The notes below the pieces were generated by a model. That model saw nothing but the letters and a program-made list of their open reading frames with translations. It had not been told where the DNA came from and searched no databases. The translations under genes and the position numbers were made by a program. Positions 50,298-59,038 of a stretch of DNA of 64,000 bases are shown piece by piece. The stretch covers positions 124,001 to 188,000 of the forward strand of contig CBDAQM010000007.1 of NCBI GenBank assembly GCA_965199095.1, given 5' to 3'. Position 1 is the first letter of the stretch, and each line of letters starts with the position of its first letter. Source of the DNA: LMUY01 sp965199095 (GTDB taxonomy: Bacteria; Pseudomonadota; Alphaproteobacteria; Acetobacterales; Acetobacteraceae).

Positions 50298-52055
50298 TCA
50301 CCGTTTCGCGCGCGGCCGTGCGGTCGCCGGGCGCGGTGGCTTTGCAGAGGGCTTGGCGGCCGGCTTCACCACCCCGGTCCCGGCCCGCAACTGCGCGACC
50401 GTCGCCCGGCTGGTGATCTGCTCCGGATCCATCACCAACTCGATCACGGCGGGGCGTCCGCTCTCCATCGCGCGGCGGAAGGCGGGGGCGAAGTCGGCGG
50501 TGGCCTTCACCGTTTCGCCATGGCCGCCGAACGCCTCGATCAGCCGGGCGAAATCCGGGTTGGTCAGCGCCGTGCCGGAGACGCGGCCGGGATAGCTGCG
50601 CTCCTGATACATGCGGATGGTGCCGTACATCGAGTTGTTGAACACGATGACGATCGGCGCCACCCCGTGATGGAACGCGGTGGCGATTTCCTGACCGGTC
50701 ATCAGGAAGCCGCCATCGCCGACGAAGGCGACAACGGTGCGGTCGGGAAACGCGATCTTCGTCCCCACCGCAGCCGGCACGCTGTAGCCCATCGCCCCGT
50801 TGGTGGGGCCGAGGAAGCGCTGGCCCGGCCCGAAATTGATGAAGCGCTGCGGCCAGCCGGCGAAATTGCCGGCGTCGCAGGTGCAGATGGCGTCCGCCGG
50901 CAGCAGCGCCGACAGCTCCCGCATGGCAGCCCCGACGTTCAGCGGGAAACTTGTCTCGCCGGGCTGCAGCCCGGCCTGGCGGATGGCGCGCAACTCGGCC
51001 GTCCAGCCGGACCAGGCAACCTTCGGGACCGGCAGAGCGGCTGCGGCGGTTGCGAAGGCGTTGAGGTCGGCGGCGATGCCCAGCCGCGGGCGGAACACGC
51101 GGCCGATTTCCGCCGGATCCTGGTGCACATGGATGATGGCGGTGCTGCCCGCCGGGTCGAACAGGGTGTAGCCCTGCGTCACCGCCTCGCCCAGGCGGGT
51201 GCCGATCGCCAGGACCAGGTCCGCCTCCCGCGCCCGCGCGACCAAGTCCGGATCGGGCCCGACGCCGAGGTCGCCGGCATAGTTGGACAGCGTGCCGTCA
51301 TACAGCGCCTGACGCCGGAACCCCACGGCCACGGGGAGGTCGTGCGCGGTCAGGAAGTGGTGGATCGCGTCGCGCCCCGCCGGCGTCCAGCCGCCGCCGC
51401 CAAGGATCGCAAGAGGCTTGCTGGCCGCGGCGAGCAGCCTGGCCATGGCGTCCATGGCGTCCGGATCGGGCTGCGGGCGGGAGACGGAGGCCGGGCCGAT
51501 ATCCGGCACGTCCACCATCTCCTTCTGCATTTCCTCCGACAGGGCGATCACCACCGGTCCCGGCCGCCCGGTGGTGGCGACGTCGACGGCATGGGCCACG
51601 ATCTCCGGGATGCGGGCGGCATCGTCGATCTGGGTGACCCACTTCGCCAGCGGCGCGAACATGCGGCGGTAGTCGACTTCCTGGAAGCTCTCGCGGTCGG
51701 TTTCGGCGAAGGGGATCTGGCCCACGAACAGCAGCAGCGGCGTGCTGTCCTGTTGCGCGATGTGCACGCCGATGGCGCCGTGGCACGCGCCCGGGCCGCG
51801 GGTGACCATGGCGGCGGCCGGGCGGCCGGTGAGCTTGCCATAGGCTTCGGCCGCGTTCACGGCCCCCGCCTCGAACCGGCAGGTGATGAGTTTCAGCCGG
51901 TCATGCACGGCATACAGGCCGTCCAGCACGTCCAGGTAGCTTTCGCCCGGCACGGCGAACACGTGGTCGATGCCCTGTGCCACCAGCGCGTCCGCCAGAA
52001 CGCGTCCGCCAGGCCGGGCGCCTTGCCGCGCCGCGTTCGCCCGCTTCAATTCCAT
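50298..52055 (-). CDS. Thiamine diphosphate-binding enzyme (acetolactate synthase-like)
   Basis: The 585-residue protein has the three domains of the POX/AHAS family. The N-terminal Pyr domain has the catalytic Glu in VFAVPGESYLDVLDGL, and the C-terminal PP domain has the ThDP motif GDGGFLMTGQE...NN. It lacks other signs that would assign it to acetolactate synthase itself, such as a nearby small subunit, so pyruvate or another 2-oxoacid decarboxylase or carboligase is equally possible. The last 22 residues are a Lys/Pro/Ala/Arg tail (KPAAKPSAKPPRPATARPR) not usual for the family. ATG 52055 is used. Confidence 0.88.
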   Translation of the reverse strand: MELKRANAARQGARPGGRVLADALVAQGIDHVFAVPGESYLDVLDGLYAVHDRLKLITCRFEAGAVNAAEAYGKLTGRPAAAMVTRGPGACHGAIGVHIAQQDSTPLLLFVGQIPFAETDRESFQEVDYRRMFAPLAKWVTQIDDAARIPEIVAHAVDVATTGRPGPVVIALSEEMQKEMVDVPDIGPASVSRPQPDPDAMDAMARLLAAASKPLAILGGGGWTPAGRDAIHHFLTAHDLPVAVGFRRQALYDGTLSNYAGDLGVGPDPDLVARAREADLVLAIGTRLGEAVTQGYTLFDPAGSTAIIHVHQDPAEIGRVFRPRLGIAADLNAFATAAAALPVPKVAWSGWTAELRAIRQAGLQPGETSFPLNVGAAMRELSALLPADAICTCDAGNFAGWPQRFINFGPGQRFLGPTNGAMGYSVPAAVGTKIAFPDRTVVAFVGDGGFLMTGQEIATAFHHGVAPIVIVFNNSMYGTIRMYQERSYPGRVSGTALTNPDFARLIEAFGGHGETVKATADFAPAFRRAMESGRPAVIELVMDPEQITSRATVAQLRAGTGVVKPAAKPSAKPPRPATARPRAKR

Positions 52056-52265
52056 GTCGCGTCTCCCTCGCCGGGCAGATTAGCCTCGTGGGTCCAACCT
52101 GCCATGGTGCCCGAATGCGTGCGATCTTCATGCGAGTCAAACCACGTCCAGCCACGTCGCCGGTCGGCGCCTCATAACCGCAGTCGCAACACCAGATGTC
52201 TGGCCTGGGCGGCACGGCAGATGAGCGTTTGCCCAGCCGGCCTGCTCATGGCATACCAAATGCGC

Positions 52266-52358
52266 GGAGGGGTGGCCGAGCGGCTGAAGGCGGCGGTTTG
52301 CTAAACCGTTGTGCACTGTCAAGGTGTACCGTGGGTTCGAATCCCATCCCCTCCTCCA
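52266..52358 (+). tRNA. tRNA-Ser (GCT)
   Basis: A class II tRNA: acceptor GGAGGGG/CCCCTCC, anticodon stem CGGT/ACCG with loop TTGCTAA (anticodon GCT), a long variable arm (GTGCAC/GTGTAC), T arm GTGGG-TTCGAAT-CCCAT and an encoded CCA. The discriminator is T73, whereas most bacterial serine tRNAs have G73. The sequence after it looks foreign. Confidence 0.95.
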
Positions 52359-52521
52359 ATCCTTGAAAACGGTGATGTTGACAAAGGATTCCTGGCTTCT
52401 CGCGGGCGATGTGTTCATCACGAGCAAGAACAGATAAGGATTGTTTGGCCACATTCCTTTCAGAAAGCTACAACCATGGTGCAACCATAAACGTCGCGCC
52501 ACTCACAGGAGAGATTGTCTC
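52359..52521. other. Low-GC stretch after tRNA-Ser
   Basis: This 163-bp stretch is clearly richer in A and T than its surroundings. No integrase or other gene was recognised in it. It carries the leader of the small secreted-protein gene, with CACAGGAGAG at 52504-52513. Confidence 0.45.
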
Positions 52522-52824
52522 ATGCAAGCGCTCGGCTTTGGACTCGTCGTCTTGCTTGTCGGTGGTGCCGTGCAAGCAGCAACGCCGCGAAGCCTGAACA
52601 CTCCCACCACCCCAGCCGCTGGGACATACTGCCCCGATGCTGGGACGCTAGTGCACATTGGAGGTGCGCCAAGAGATATCGTTGCGAAAATCCATTCTGC
52701 TTGTCACGCGGGCGACCGGTTGGCGCTTCCAGCCGATGCAACAGGCGTGATTATGCTGGCATGCGACCAGGGCAAGCCCATGTCGACTATTGGTGCGAAC
52801 GTAGCGTGTACTCTCGGTCAGTAG
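52522..52824 (+). CDS. Small secreted hypothetical protein
   Basis: A 100-residue protein with a signal peptide (about 1-20, LGFGLVVLLVGGAVQAA) and a mature part of about 80 residues with four cysteines (TYCPDAG, HSACHAG, MLACDQG and VACTLGQ), probably forming two disulfides in the periplasm. ATG 52522 follows AGGAGAG. No family is recognised. Its lower GC and place next to tRNA-Ser suggest horizontal origin. Confidence 0.6.
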   Translation: MQALGFGLVVLLVGGAVQAATPRSLNTPTTPAAGTYCPDAGTLVHIGGAPRDIVAKIHSACHAGDRLALPADATGVIMLACDQGKPMSTIGANVACTLGQ

Positions 52825-52920
52825 GACTTTACCAAGGGGCTGCCGCGCCTACCGCTTGGGTGCTGTTGGGACCGGGCCAGCCGTTGTAGCACGGCTTCCT
52901 GCCCTCTTCCTCTCAACGGC

Positions 52921-53439
52921 CTAGCGTGCCTGCTCATCCTGGCACTCCTGCCAGGCAAGGGCCGCTTTGTGGGCGGCGAATAGGTCTCCTCGGGATACAG
53001 CCTGCACTGTTGCGTCATCCCCAGCCAACGCGGCAGCGGTCGCCAGCCGGGCCGTCGCGAGCGCCCGTGGCACGCCTGACGCTCCGCGTTCTGCCCGTGC
53101 CAGGACCCGCACCGCCCTGTCCCGCGGCGTCTCCGGCCTGCCGGTCCACTCCTGCGCCCGGGCCTGGGCCTGTTTGGCTGCCTGTGCAGCGCCCTCCTTG
53201 TCGCCCGGGGCAACCGCCGCCAGCGTAGCCGGGTCGCCACCGGCCAGCGCAGCCCGCAAGGCCCTGGCTGCCGCCAGGTCGTGGCCCGCCTGGGCTCCCG
53301 GCCCGGCGAGCCAATCTGCCCGCTGACGCTCCGCCTGCTCCGCTGCCAGTCCTTTAGCCCGGCTGGCAGCAGCGCGCTCCTCTGGCGGCGTCCGCGCCGC
53401 GTAGCCCGCCGTGCGACGGGCCTGGACGGCTACCCGCGC
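52921..53439 (-). pseudogene. C-terminal fragment of an Ala/Gln/Arg-rich protein
   Basis: The frame is open from the TGA at 53440-53442 down to the stop at 52921, but has no ATG or GTG start; the first possible start is TTG 53259. The sequence is helical and rich in Ala, Gln, Arg and Glu (AAQAAKQAQARAQEWTGRPE), similar in style to the tails of plasmid relaxases, which is a guess. Its upstream end meets the truncated SDR gene near 53430, so it looks like the tail of a gene cut off at a DNA junction. Confidence 0.4.
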
Positions 53440-53985
53440 TCAAAGACGCTTGCCGAGAAGGACGCCTGGGCGATCGCGCAGGCGTCCGACGGCGCCTTGA
53501 CCTTGACCACGATCTTGCCGGGCATGGTCTTGGGCCCGGCGCTCGGTCCGCAGGTGTCGGGCTCGCTGGAACTGCCTCTGCGCATGCTGGCCGGCCGCCT
53601 GCCGCTGCTGCCGCGCATCAGCTTCGCGGGTGTCCACACGGATGACGTGGTGGCGCTTCATATCCAGGCGTTGACCGACCCGCGCGCCCGGGGCGAGCGC
53701 ATCATCGCCGCCGCCGACTCTCTTTGGTTGCGCGAGATCGCCCAGGTGCTGAAGGACCGCTTCGCCGAGCGAGCGTCGAACGTGTCCGTCCGTGCAGCGC
53801 CAGACTGGCTCATCCGCGCCGCAGCCTGGTTCAGCGCCGATGCACGGTTCATGGCGCCCGATCTCGGCAAGCTGCGATCCTATTCGTCCGCCAAAGCCAC
53901 GATGCTCCTCGGCCGTCCGCTCCGTTCCAGCCGGGACGCGGTGACAAGCGCGGGCGAAAGCCTCATCGCGCTCGGCCTGGCGTAA
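53428..53985 (+). pseudogene. N-terminally truncated NAD-dependent epimerase/dehydratase (extended SDR)
   Basis: From about 53431 the frame matches the C-terminal two-thirds of a dihydroflavonol reductase-like SDR: the active-site YPRSKTLAEKDAW (YxxxK), LTTILPGMVLGPALGP, FAGVHTDDVVALHIQAL and LGRPLRSSRDAVTSAGESLI. The N-terminal Rossmann half with the NAD-binding glycines (about 150 residues) is missing. The frame continues upstream to 53281, but that part is antisense to the neighbouring fragment. So the gene lost its start at a junction near 53428. Confidence 0.75.
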
Positions 53986-54016
53986 TACCGGCCGCTCTAA
54001 AGGCGGATCCGGCGTA

Positions 54017-54043
54017 GGTGCAATCCGCTTGGAGGATTGCACC
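54017..54043 (+). terminator. 10-bp stem-loop after the truncated SDR gene
   Basis: GGTGCAATCC (54017-54026) pairs with GGATTGCACC (54034-54043) around GCTTGGA. No T-tract follows. It probably marks the old end of the SDR transcript. Confidence 0.45.
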
Positions 54044-54193
54044 CTCACCTTCTGACATGAGGCGCGCTTGGCGGCATGGTGCCGTGCAAGCTGCGATACC
54101 CGCAGGCCCTGTCCGCATTTGACGGGTCCGCCTCGGCACCCTTTAACCTGCCGACAAACGCTGGTCCCGTACCGGCCAGGTGAAGGGATCAGC

Positions 54194-55555
54194 ATGAGCG
54201 AGCAAGACGGCCTGCCGGCGCCCCAGCGGCGTTGGGTGATGGGGTGCGCCATTTTGGGCATCGTGCTGGCCGGGTTGGACAGCGCAATCGCCAATATCGC
54301 CCTGCCGACCATCGGGCGGGAGTTGGCGGCCAGCGACGCCGCGACCGTTTGGGTGGTCAACAGCTACCAGCTCGCCGTCACGGTCTGCCTGCTGCCGGTC
54401 GCTTCATTGGGCGAGTCGCTCGGGCTCAAGCGGCTTTACGGCTTCGGCCTGGCGCTGTTCACCGTGGCGTCGCTGGGCTGCGCGCTGTCCCCAACGCTGG
54501 GGGTGCTGGTGGCGGCGCGCACGGTGCAGGGCGTCGGCGGCGCCTGCATGGCGGCACTGGGCGGCGCGCTGGTGCGCACGATCTACCCGCGCAAGCTGCT
54601 GGGCCAGGGCTTCGCGCTGATCGCCCTGGCCGTGGCGATCTCGGCCGCGCTGGGGCCGACGCTGGCGGCGCTGATCCTGTCGGTGGCGACATGGCCGTGG
54701 CTGTTCCTGGTCAACGTCCCGGTCGGCGTCGTCGCGGTACCCTTGTTCATGACCAAGGCGCCGGCAAGTCCGCAGCACCACCGGCCGCTCGACCTGGTGG
54801 GGGCGCTGCTCAGCGCCCTGGCGCTCGGGCTGGTGGTGACGGGCGTGAACGGGCTGGGCGGCGCGGACCGCACCCTCGCCTCGACGGAACTGGCCGTCGG
54901 ACTGGCCTGCGGCGCATTGCTGGTGTGGCAGCAATCGCGGCGGTCCGCGCCGCTGCTGCCGCTCGACCTGTTGCGCATCCCGCTGTTTGCCTTGTCGGTC
55001 TGCACGTCGATCTGCTCGTATGCGGCACAGATCCTCGCCTATGTGTCGCTGCCGTTCCTGTTCCAAACGGTGATGCACCGCTCGGCCGTGGCGACCGGGC
55101 TGCTGGTGACGCCGTGGCCGCTGCTCGTCGCGGTGGCGGCGCCGGTCGCCGGGCGGCTGTCGGCGCGCTACCCGGCGGCCCTGCTCGGCAGCATCGGACT
55201 GACCGTGCTTTCGGCCGGGCTAGTGCTGCTGGCGACGATGCCGCATGCGCCGGCGGATTGGGACGTGGCGTGGCGCATGGGCATATGCGGCATCGGTTTC
55301 GGCTTTTACCAGACACCCAACAACCTGACGCTGATGACCGCCGGGCCGGCCAACCGCAACGCCGCGGCCAGCGGCATGGTCGCGGTGGCGCGGACCGTCG
55401 GCTGGTCGCTGGGCTCCGCCCTGGTGGCGCTGATTTTCGGCTTGCAGGGCGCCGACGGTGCGGTGACCTGTCTTCAAGTGGGGGCAGGATTCGCTGCTGT
55501 CGGAGTCCTGGTCAGCGTCTCACGCACGGGTGCGCGTCGCCAATCTGCGACATAG
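54194..55555 (+). CDS. MFS drug exporter, DHA2-type
   Basis: The 453-residue transporter has about 13-14 membrane helices. Family motifs are LDSAIANIALPTIGREL near the start, LGESLGLKRLYGFGLALF (motif A type) and RTVQGVGGACMAALGGALVR (motif B/C region). DHA2 exporters expel hydrophobic or cationic compounds using the proton gradient. ATG 54194 follows GAAGGGA (54182-54188); the frame to 54068 is longer but unlike the family. No regulator gene is adjacent. The substrate is unknown. Confidence 0.92.
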   Translation: MSEQDGLPAPQRRWVMGCAILGIVLAGLDSAIANIALPTIGRELAASDAATVWVVNSYQLAVTVCLLPVASLGESLGLKRLYGFGLALFTVASLGCALSPTLGVLVAARTVQGVGGACMAALGGALVRTIYPRKLLGQGFALIALAVAISAALGPTLAALILSVATWPWLFLVNVPVGVVAVPLFMTKAPASPQHHRPLDLVGALLSALALGLVVTGVNGLGGADRTLASTELAVGLACGALLVWQQSRRSAPLLPLDLLRIPLFALSVCTSICSYAAQILAYVSLPFLFQTVMHRSAVATGLLVTPWPLLVAVAAPVAGRLSARYPAALLGSIGLTVLSAGLVLLATMPHAPADWDVAWRMGICGIGFGFYQTPNNLTLMTAGPANRNAAASGMVAVARTVGWSLGSALVALIFGLQGADGAVTCLQVGAGFAAVGVLVSVSRTGARRQSAT

Positions 55556-55667
55556 ATGGTTTGGTGTGGCGACAATAGCAAACTATCCAAAAACCTGGTC
55601 TTTTTCTTAACGGCTGGGTAAGGCCATCGGCCGCATGGTCTGCATCAGTTTGCAGGGATGCGCCACG

Positions 55668-55934
55668 ATGTTTGAGACCGAGAGCCTCGTTCGCAGTCAA
55701 ATTGAAGCCGACACGTCTGAACGACGCCGGCATGGCCGCTCCGACGTCAGCCCAGCTTTGCTGCCGCTGCTTCGTGACTCGACTGGGGATGGCCTCAGCG
55801 ATGGTGAAGCAGCGCCGGACCAGTGGATGCCAAGCGAGCCACTGGCGCCCGCGCGCGGGATCGGCGTGGCCCTAGCCCTGTGCACGCCGATCTGGTGCGG
55901 CATCGGCACCCTGCTCTACGTGCTGATCAAATAG
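55668..55934 (+). CDS. Small tail-anchored membrane protein 1
   Basis: An 88-residue protein with a charged, probably disordered N-terminal 60 residues and one C-terminal membrane helix (about 64-87: IGVALALCTPIWCGIGTLLY) ending LLYVLIK. The C-terminal helix resembles that of the gene at 56199-56390: both have Ala-x-Cys-x-Pro at the start and LLYxLxK at the very end. ATG 55668 is chosen; 55635 is an alternative. It follows the MFS gene by 112 bp. Confidence 0.55.
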   Translation: MFETESLVRSQIEADTSERRRHGRSDVSPALLPLLRDSTGDGLSDGEAAPDQWMPSEPLAPARGIGVALALCTPIWCGIGTLLYVLIK

Positions 55935-55986
55935 GCCAGCTTGCATGGTCCACCATCTGACGCCCCAACTTCGACGGGAAATTGCA

Positions 55987-56115
55987 ATGAATTTCGACCG
56001 CCACATCGTGGCGCCGGCGCCTGCCACACGCGTGGAGATGGAGCGCCAACTTGTCTTCAAGATCGTCGCAATCATCTGCGTCGTCTGCCTGTTGGCAGTG
56101 GTGACAGCATCATAA
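55987..56115 (+). CDS. Small single-helix membrane protein 2 (42 residues)
   Basis: A short frame from ATG 55987 to TAA 56113 encodes MNFDRHIVAPAPATRVEMER followed by a single hydrophobic helix (about 22-42, LVFKIVAIICVVCLLAVV). It is too short for most gene finders. It lies 52 bp after small protein 1 and 83 bp before small protein 3, in the same direction. GGGAA occurs ahead of the ATG. The function is unknown. Confidence 0.4.
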   Translation: MNFDRHIVAPAPATRVEMERQLVFKIVAIICVVCLLAVVTAS

Positions 56116-56198
56116 AACAGGCCAGTCCCACCATGTTAGACGGGCTTTAACGATCCCCTGGCATCGTGGCTCCATCGGGACCGTGGGAGGAGGCGACC

Positions 56199-56390
56199 AT
56201 GACGCAGATAACAGCTTTGGACAGCCCCCGCGCGCCGGGTCGCGCCAGTCCCACCGAGACCGCGGTCGCCGACGAGCCGGATGAGTCCGAGGCACGCTGC
56301 ACGTCACCCCAGCCCGGTTTTGCAGCCGGCATGGCGTTTTGCATCCCGAGCCTCACGCTGCTCGGACTGCTCTACTCGCTGCTGAAGTAA
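56199..56390 (+). CDS. Small tail-anchored membrane protein 3
   Basis: A 63-residue protein with a polar N-terminus and one C-terminal helix (about 41-62: FAAGMAFCIPSLTLLGLLYS) ending LLYSLLK. The ribosome site GGGAGGAGG (56185-56193) is among the strongest in the window and supports translation. It shares the AxCxP...LLYxLxK pattern with small protein 1. It is convergent with the amidohydrolase gene, 7 bp away. Not recognised as a known family. Confidence 0.6.
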   Translation: MTQITALDSPRAPGRASPTETAVADEPDESEARCTSPQPGFAAGMAFCIPSLTLLGLLYSLLK

Positions 56391-56397
56391 CGCCGGG

Positions 56398-57624
56398 TCA
56401 ACTCACCCGCTTGACGAAGCGCCCGGCCTGCATGATGGCCGGGATGTGGCTGCCCTGCCCTTCCAGCAGGCTCCAATCGCGCAACGGATCGCCGTCCACC
56501 ACGAGCAAATCGGCGTCCGCCCCCGGCTCGATGATCCCGGCGCGCCCGGCCAGGCCGCACAGATCGGCGGCCAGCGTGGTGGCCGAGCGCAACACCTCCA
56601 GCGCCGGCAGCACCCGCGCCCGCAAGGCGAACTCCCCCGATTGGTGCCGGTGCATGGCGCCGAGCAGGTCGGTCCCGTAGGCCATCCGCACCCCGGCGTC
56701 GTGCAGGATCGACAGCGACTCCAGCCCGGCGCGCCGCACCGTCTCGATCTTCGCCACGCTATCCGCCGCCATCCCAAGCGACGCCGCCTCGATCGCCAGC
56801 CTGTCGTAGGTGATCAGCGTCGGCACGGCGAACGCCTTGGCCTCCGCCGCCAGCCTGGCGGTCTCCGGCTGGATCAGGTTGCAATGCTCCAACGAGTAGA
56901 CTCCGCACTCGATCGCCCGGCGGATCGCCACGTCGGTGTAGAGATGGGCCGACACGTAGGTGCCGTAATTCACCGCCTCCTCCACCGCGGCGCACAACTC
57001 GTCCCGGGTGAATTGCAGCATGTGGATCGGGTCGGTCGGCGAGGCGATGCCGCCATTGGCCATCACCTTGATGAAGTTGGCGCCAGCCCGCAATTCCTCC
57101 CGCGCCGCCAGCCGCACCGCCTCCACCCCGTCGCACAGCCGGCCCATGGCGCCCACCCGGTGTTCGGACGGCGCGCGGTCGTCGGAGCGGATGCGCATGT
57201 CGCAATGGCCGCCCGTCTGGCTCAGCGCCTTGCCTGATATCACCAGGCGCGGCCCGGCCACGACGCCGCTGGCCTGCGCCTCCACCAGGCCGCGATCCGC
57301 GCCGCCGACGTCGCGCACGGTGGTGAAGCCGCGCATCAGCATGGCCGTCATGATCTGCCCAGCGCGCAGGGCGGCCAGCGACGAGGGCTGCACCGCGTTG
57401 GCCGCCAGGTCGGCGAACGCGGCGATCACGTGCACATGCGCGTCGATCAGCCCTGGCATCAGCACGCGGCCGGCCAGGTCGAACCGCTCGGCGCCCTCGC
57501 TGCGGATCGGTCGGTCGGACACCGCGCGGATGACGCCGTCGGCGACTAGCACCTCCACGCCGTCGCGCGGCCCGTCATGCCGTGGGTCCAGCACGCGGCC
57601 GTTGACGAAGAGGGTCTGGGTCAT
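56398..57624 (-). CDS. Metal-dependent amidohydrolase (Xaa-Pro dipeptidase-like)
   Basis: The 408-residue TIM-barrel hydrolase has the metal ligands of the amidohydrolase superfamily: LIDAHVHV, a carboxylated Lys candidate in NFIKVMANGG, His in SAHLYTD and EHCNLI, and Asp in MAYGTDLLGA. This subgroup contains prolidase-like and N-acyl-amino-acid-hydrolysing enzymes. Its start overlaps the stop of the upstream M24 peptidase gene (57621-57624), so the two are translationally coupled. Specificity is not known. Confidence 0.88.
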   Translation of the reverse strand: MTQTLFVNGRVLDPRHDGPRDGVEVLVADGVIRAVSDRPIRSEGAERFDLAGRVLMPGLIDAHVHVIAAFADLAANAVQPSSLAALRAGQIMTAMLMRGFTTVRDVGGADRGLVEAQASGVVAGPRLVISGKALSQTGGHCDMRIRSDDRAPSEHRVGAMGRLCDGVEAVRLAAREELRAGANFIKVMANGGIASPTDPIHMLQFTRDELCAAVEEAVNYGTYVSAHLYTDVAIRRAIECGVYSLEHCNLIQPETARLAAEAKAFAVPTLITYDRLAIEAASLGMAADSVAKIETVRRAGLESLSILHDAGVRMAYGTDLLGAMHRHQSGEFALRARVLPALEVLRSATTLAADLCGLAGRAGIIEPGADADLLVVDGDPLRDWSLLEGQGSHIPAIMQAGRFVKRVS

Positions 57625-58841
57625 GCGGAGGCTCCTTCAATGCCGAACGGGTCGTCGACGGAGCGGCAGGGCTGGGTGAACCAGCGCGCACCCTGTTCCG
57701 TCATAAAGATGATGTCCTCCAGCCGGACGCCGAACTCGCCGTAGATGCACATCATCGGCTCGTCGGAGAAGCACATGCCGGGGACCAGCGGGGTCATGTT
57801 GCCGCGGACCATGAACGACTCTTCGTGCACGTCCATGCCGATGCCGTGGCCGGTGCGGTGCGGCAGGCCCGGCACCTTGTAGCCCGGCCCGAACCCGGCG
57901 GCCTCGATCACCGCGCGGGCGGCGAGGTCCACGGCCTGGCACGGCGCGCCCAGCACGGCGGCGTCGAAGGCGGCGCGCTGCGCCCGCAGCTCCAGCTCCC
58001 AGATGTCGCGCTGCCGGGGTGTGGGCTCACCGAACACGTAGCTGCGGGTGATGTCGGAGCGGTATCCCTCCACGAAGCAGCCGGTGTCCACCAGCACCAT
58101 GTCGCCCTCCGCCAGGGTCTGTGGGTAGGGCACGCCGTGCGGGTAGGCGGTGGCCTCGCCGAACTGCACCGCGCGCGAGGCGGGCTGGCCGCCCAGCTTG
58201 CGGTGCGCCGCGTCCAGGAAGGCTTGCACCTGCCCGGTGGTCATACCCGGCGCCATGCAGCGGGCCGCGGCCTTCTGCACCTCCAGCGTGATGTCCATCG
58301 CCACCTGCATGAGGGCGATTTCGGCTGGCGATTTCACCTGCCGACAGGCGGCGGTGATGGACGCCGCGCTGACGAAGCTGAAGCTGTTGCCCGCCTTGCG
58401 CAGCCCGTCCACGGTGAAGAACGGCGTCGCCGGGTCGATGGCGATGGCGCCGCTGTCGATGCCCTTGGTGCGGACGGTGTCGATGACGAGGGCGGTCGGG
58501 TCCTCATGCTCCTCCCAGCAGCGGATGTCGTCGCCGAACTTCAGGTATTCCCGGGTCTTCGGTTCCTCGAACGCCGGGCTGAGATAGGCGACGTCGCCCG
58601 CGGCCGGGATGACGGCGCCGTGCAGCCGTTCCGTCAGGCTGAGAGCCACGCCGGTGAAGTAGCGCAGGTTGGTGGAGGTATCGAGATAGAGCGCATCGAT
58701 CCCTTGCTCCCGCATGAGGCGCTGCGCCTTGGCCACGCGCTGCTCCAGCTCGCCGACGGAAATCGGCGTGACGCCGGCTGTCATGGGCGCCATCCGCGCC
58801 AATTCCGCCTCGAAATCCGACCCGCCGACACCCAGCACCAT
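57621..58841 (-). CDS. M24 family metallopeptidase (Xaa-Pro peptidase-like)
   Basis: The 406-residue protein has a creatinase/prolidase N-terminal domain (about 30-165) and a pita-bread catalytic domain (about 180-390) with the metal-binding residues: Asp in LVDTGCF, Asp in RSDITRSY, His in HRTGHGIGMDVHE, Glu in FSDEPMM and Glu in VRLEDI. It would cleave X-Pro bonds or related substrates. ATG 58841 is used. It is divergent from a polyamine-type ABC importer, which suggests a shared substrate such as a modified peptide, by inference. Confidence 0.9.
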   Translation of the reverse strand: MVLGVGGSDFEAELARMAPMTAGVTPISVGELEQRVAKAQRLMREQGIDALYLDTSTNLRYFTGVALSLTERLHGAVIPAAGDVAYLSPAFEEPKTREYLKFGDDIRCWEEHEDPTALVIDTVRTKGIDSGAIAIDPATPFFTVDGLRKAGNSFSFVSAASITAACRQVKSPAEIALMQVAMDITLEVQKAAARCMAPGMTTGQVQAFLDAAHRKLGGQPASRAVQFGEATAYPHGVPYPQTLAEGDMVLVDTGCFVEGYRSDITRSYVFGEPTPRQRDIWELELRAQRAAFDAAVLGAPCQAVDLAARAVIEAAGFGPGYKVPGLPHRTGHGIGMDVHEESFMVRGNMTPLVPGMCFSDEPMMCIYGEFGVRLEDIIFMTEQGARWFTQPCRSVDDPFGIEGASA

Positions 58842-59038
58842 GCGCGCACCTCTGACGGGCTACACTATCGCCGCAGGCCCGATGCACAAGACCGGCCGAG
58901 ACGCGGGGCATGACGGAACAAGCCCGCGCCGCTGCTCAGGCGATATCGGCCGATTGCCTCGCCCGGCCCGGCCATGGCACGGTGATTGCTGGCGGCTTTG
59001 GATCATGTCGGAACGGATGATGCTGGACATCCCCATTC

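Noticed and set aside
53281..53427. Upstream extension of the SDR frame
   Set aside because: These codons do not resemble any SDR N-terminus and overlap the antisense fragment; similarity starts only at about 53431.
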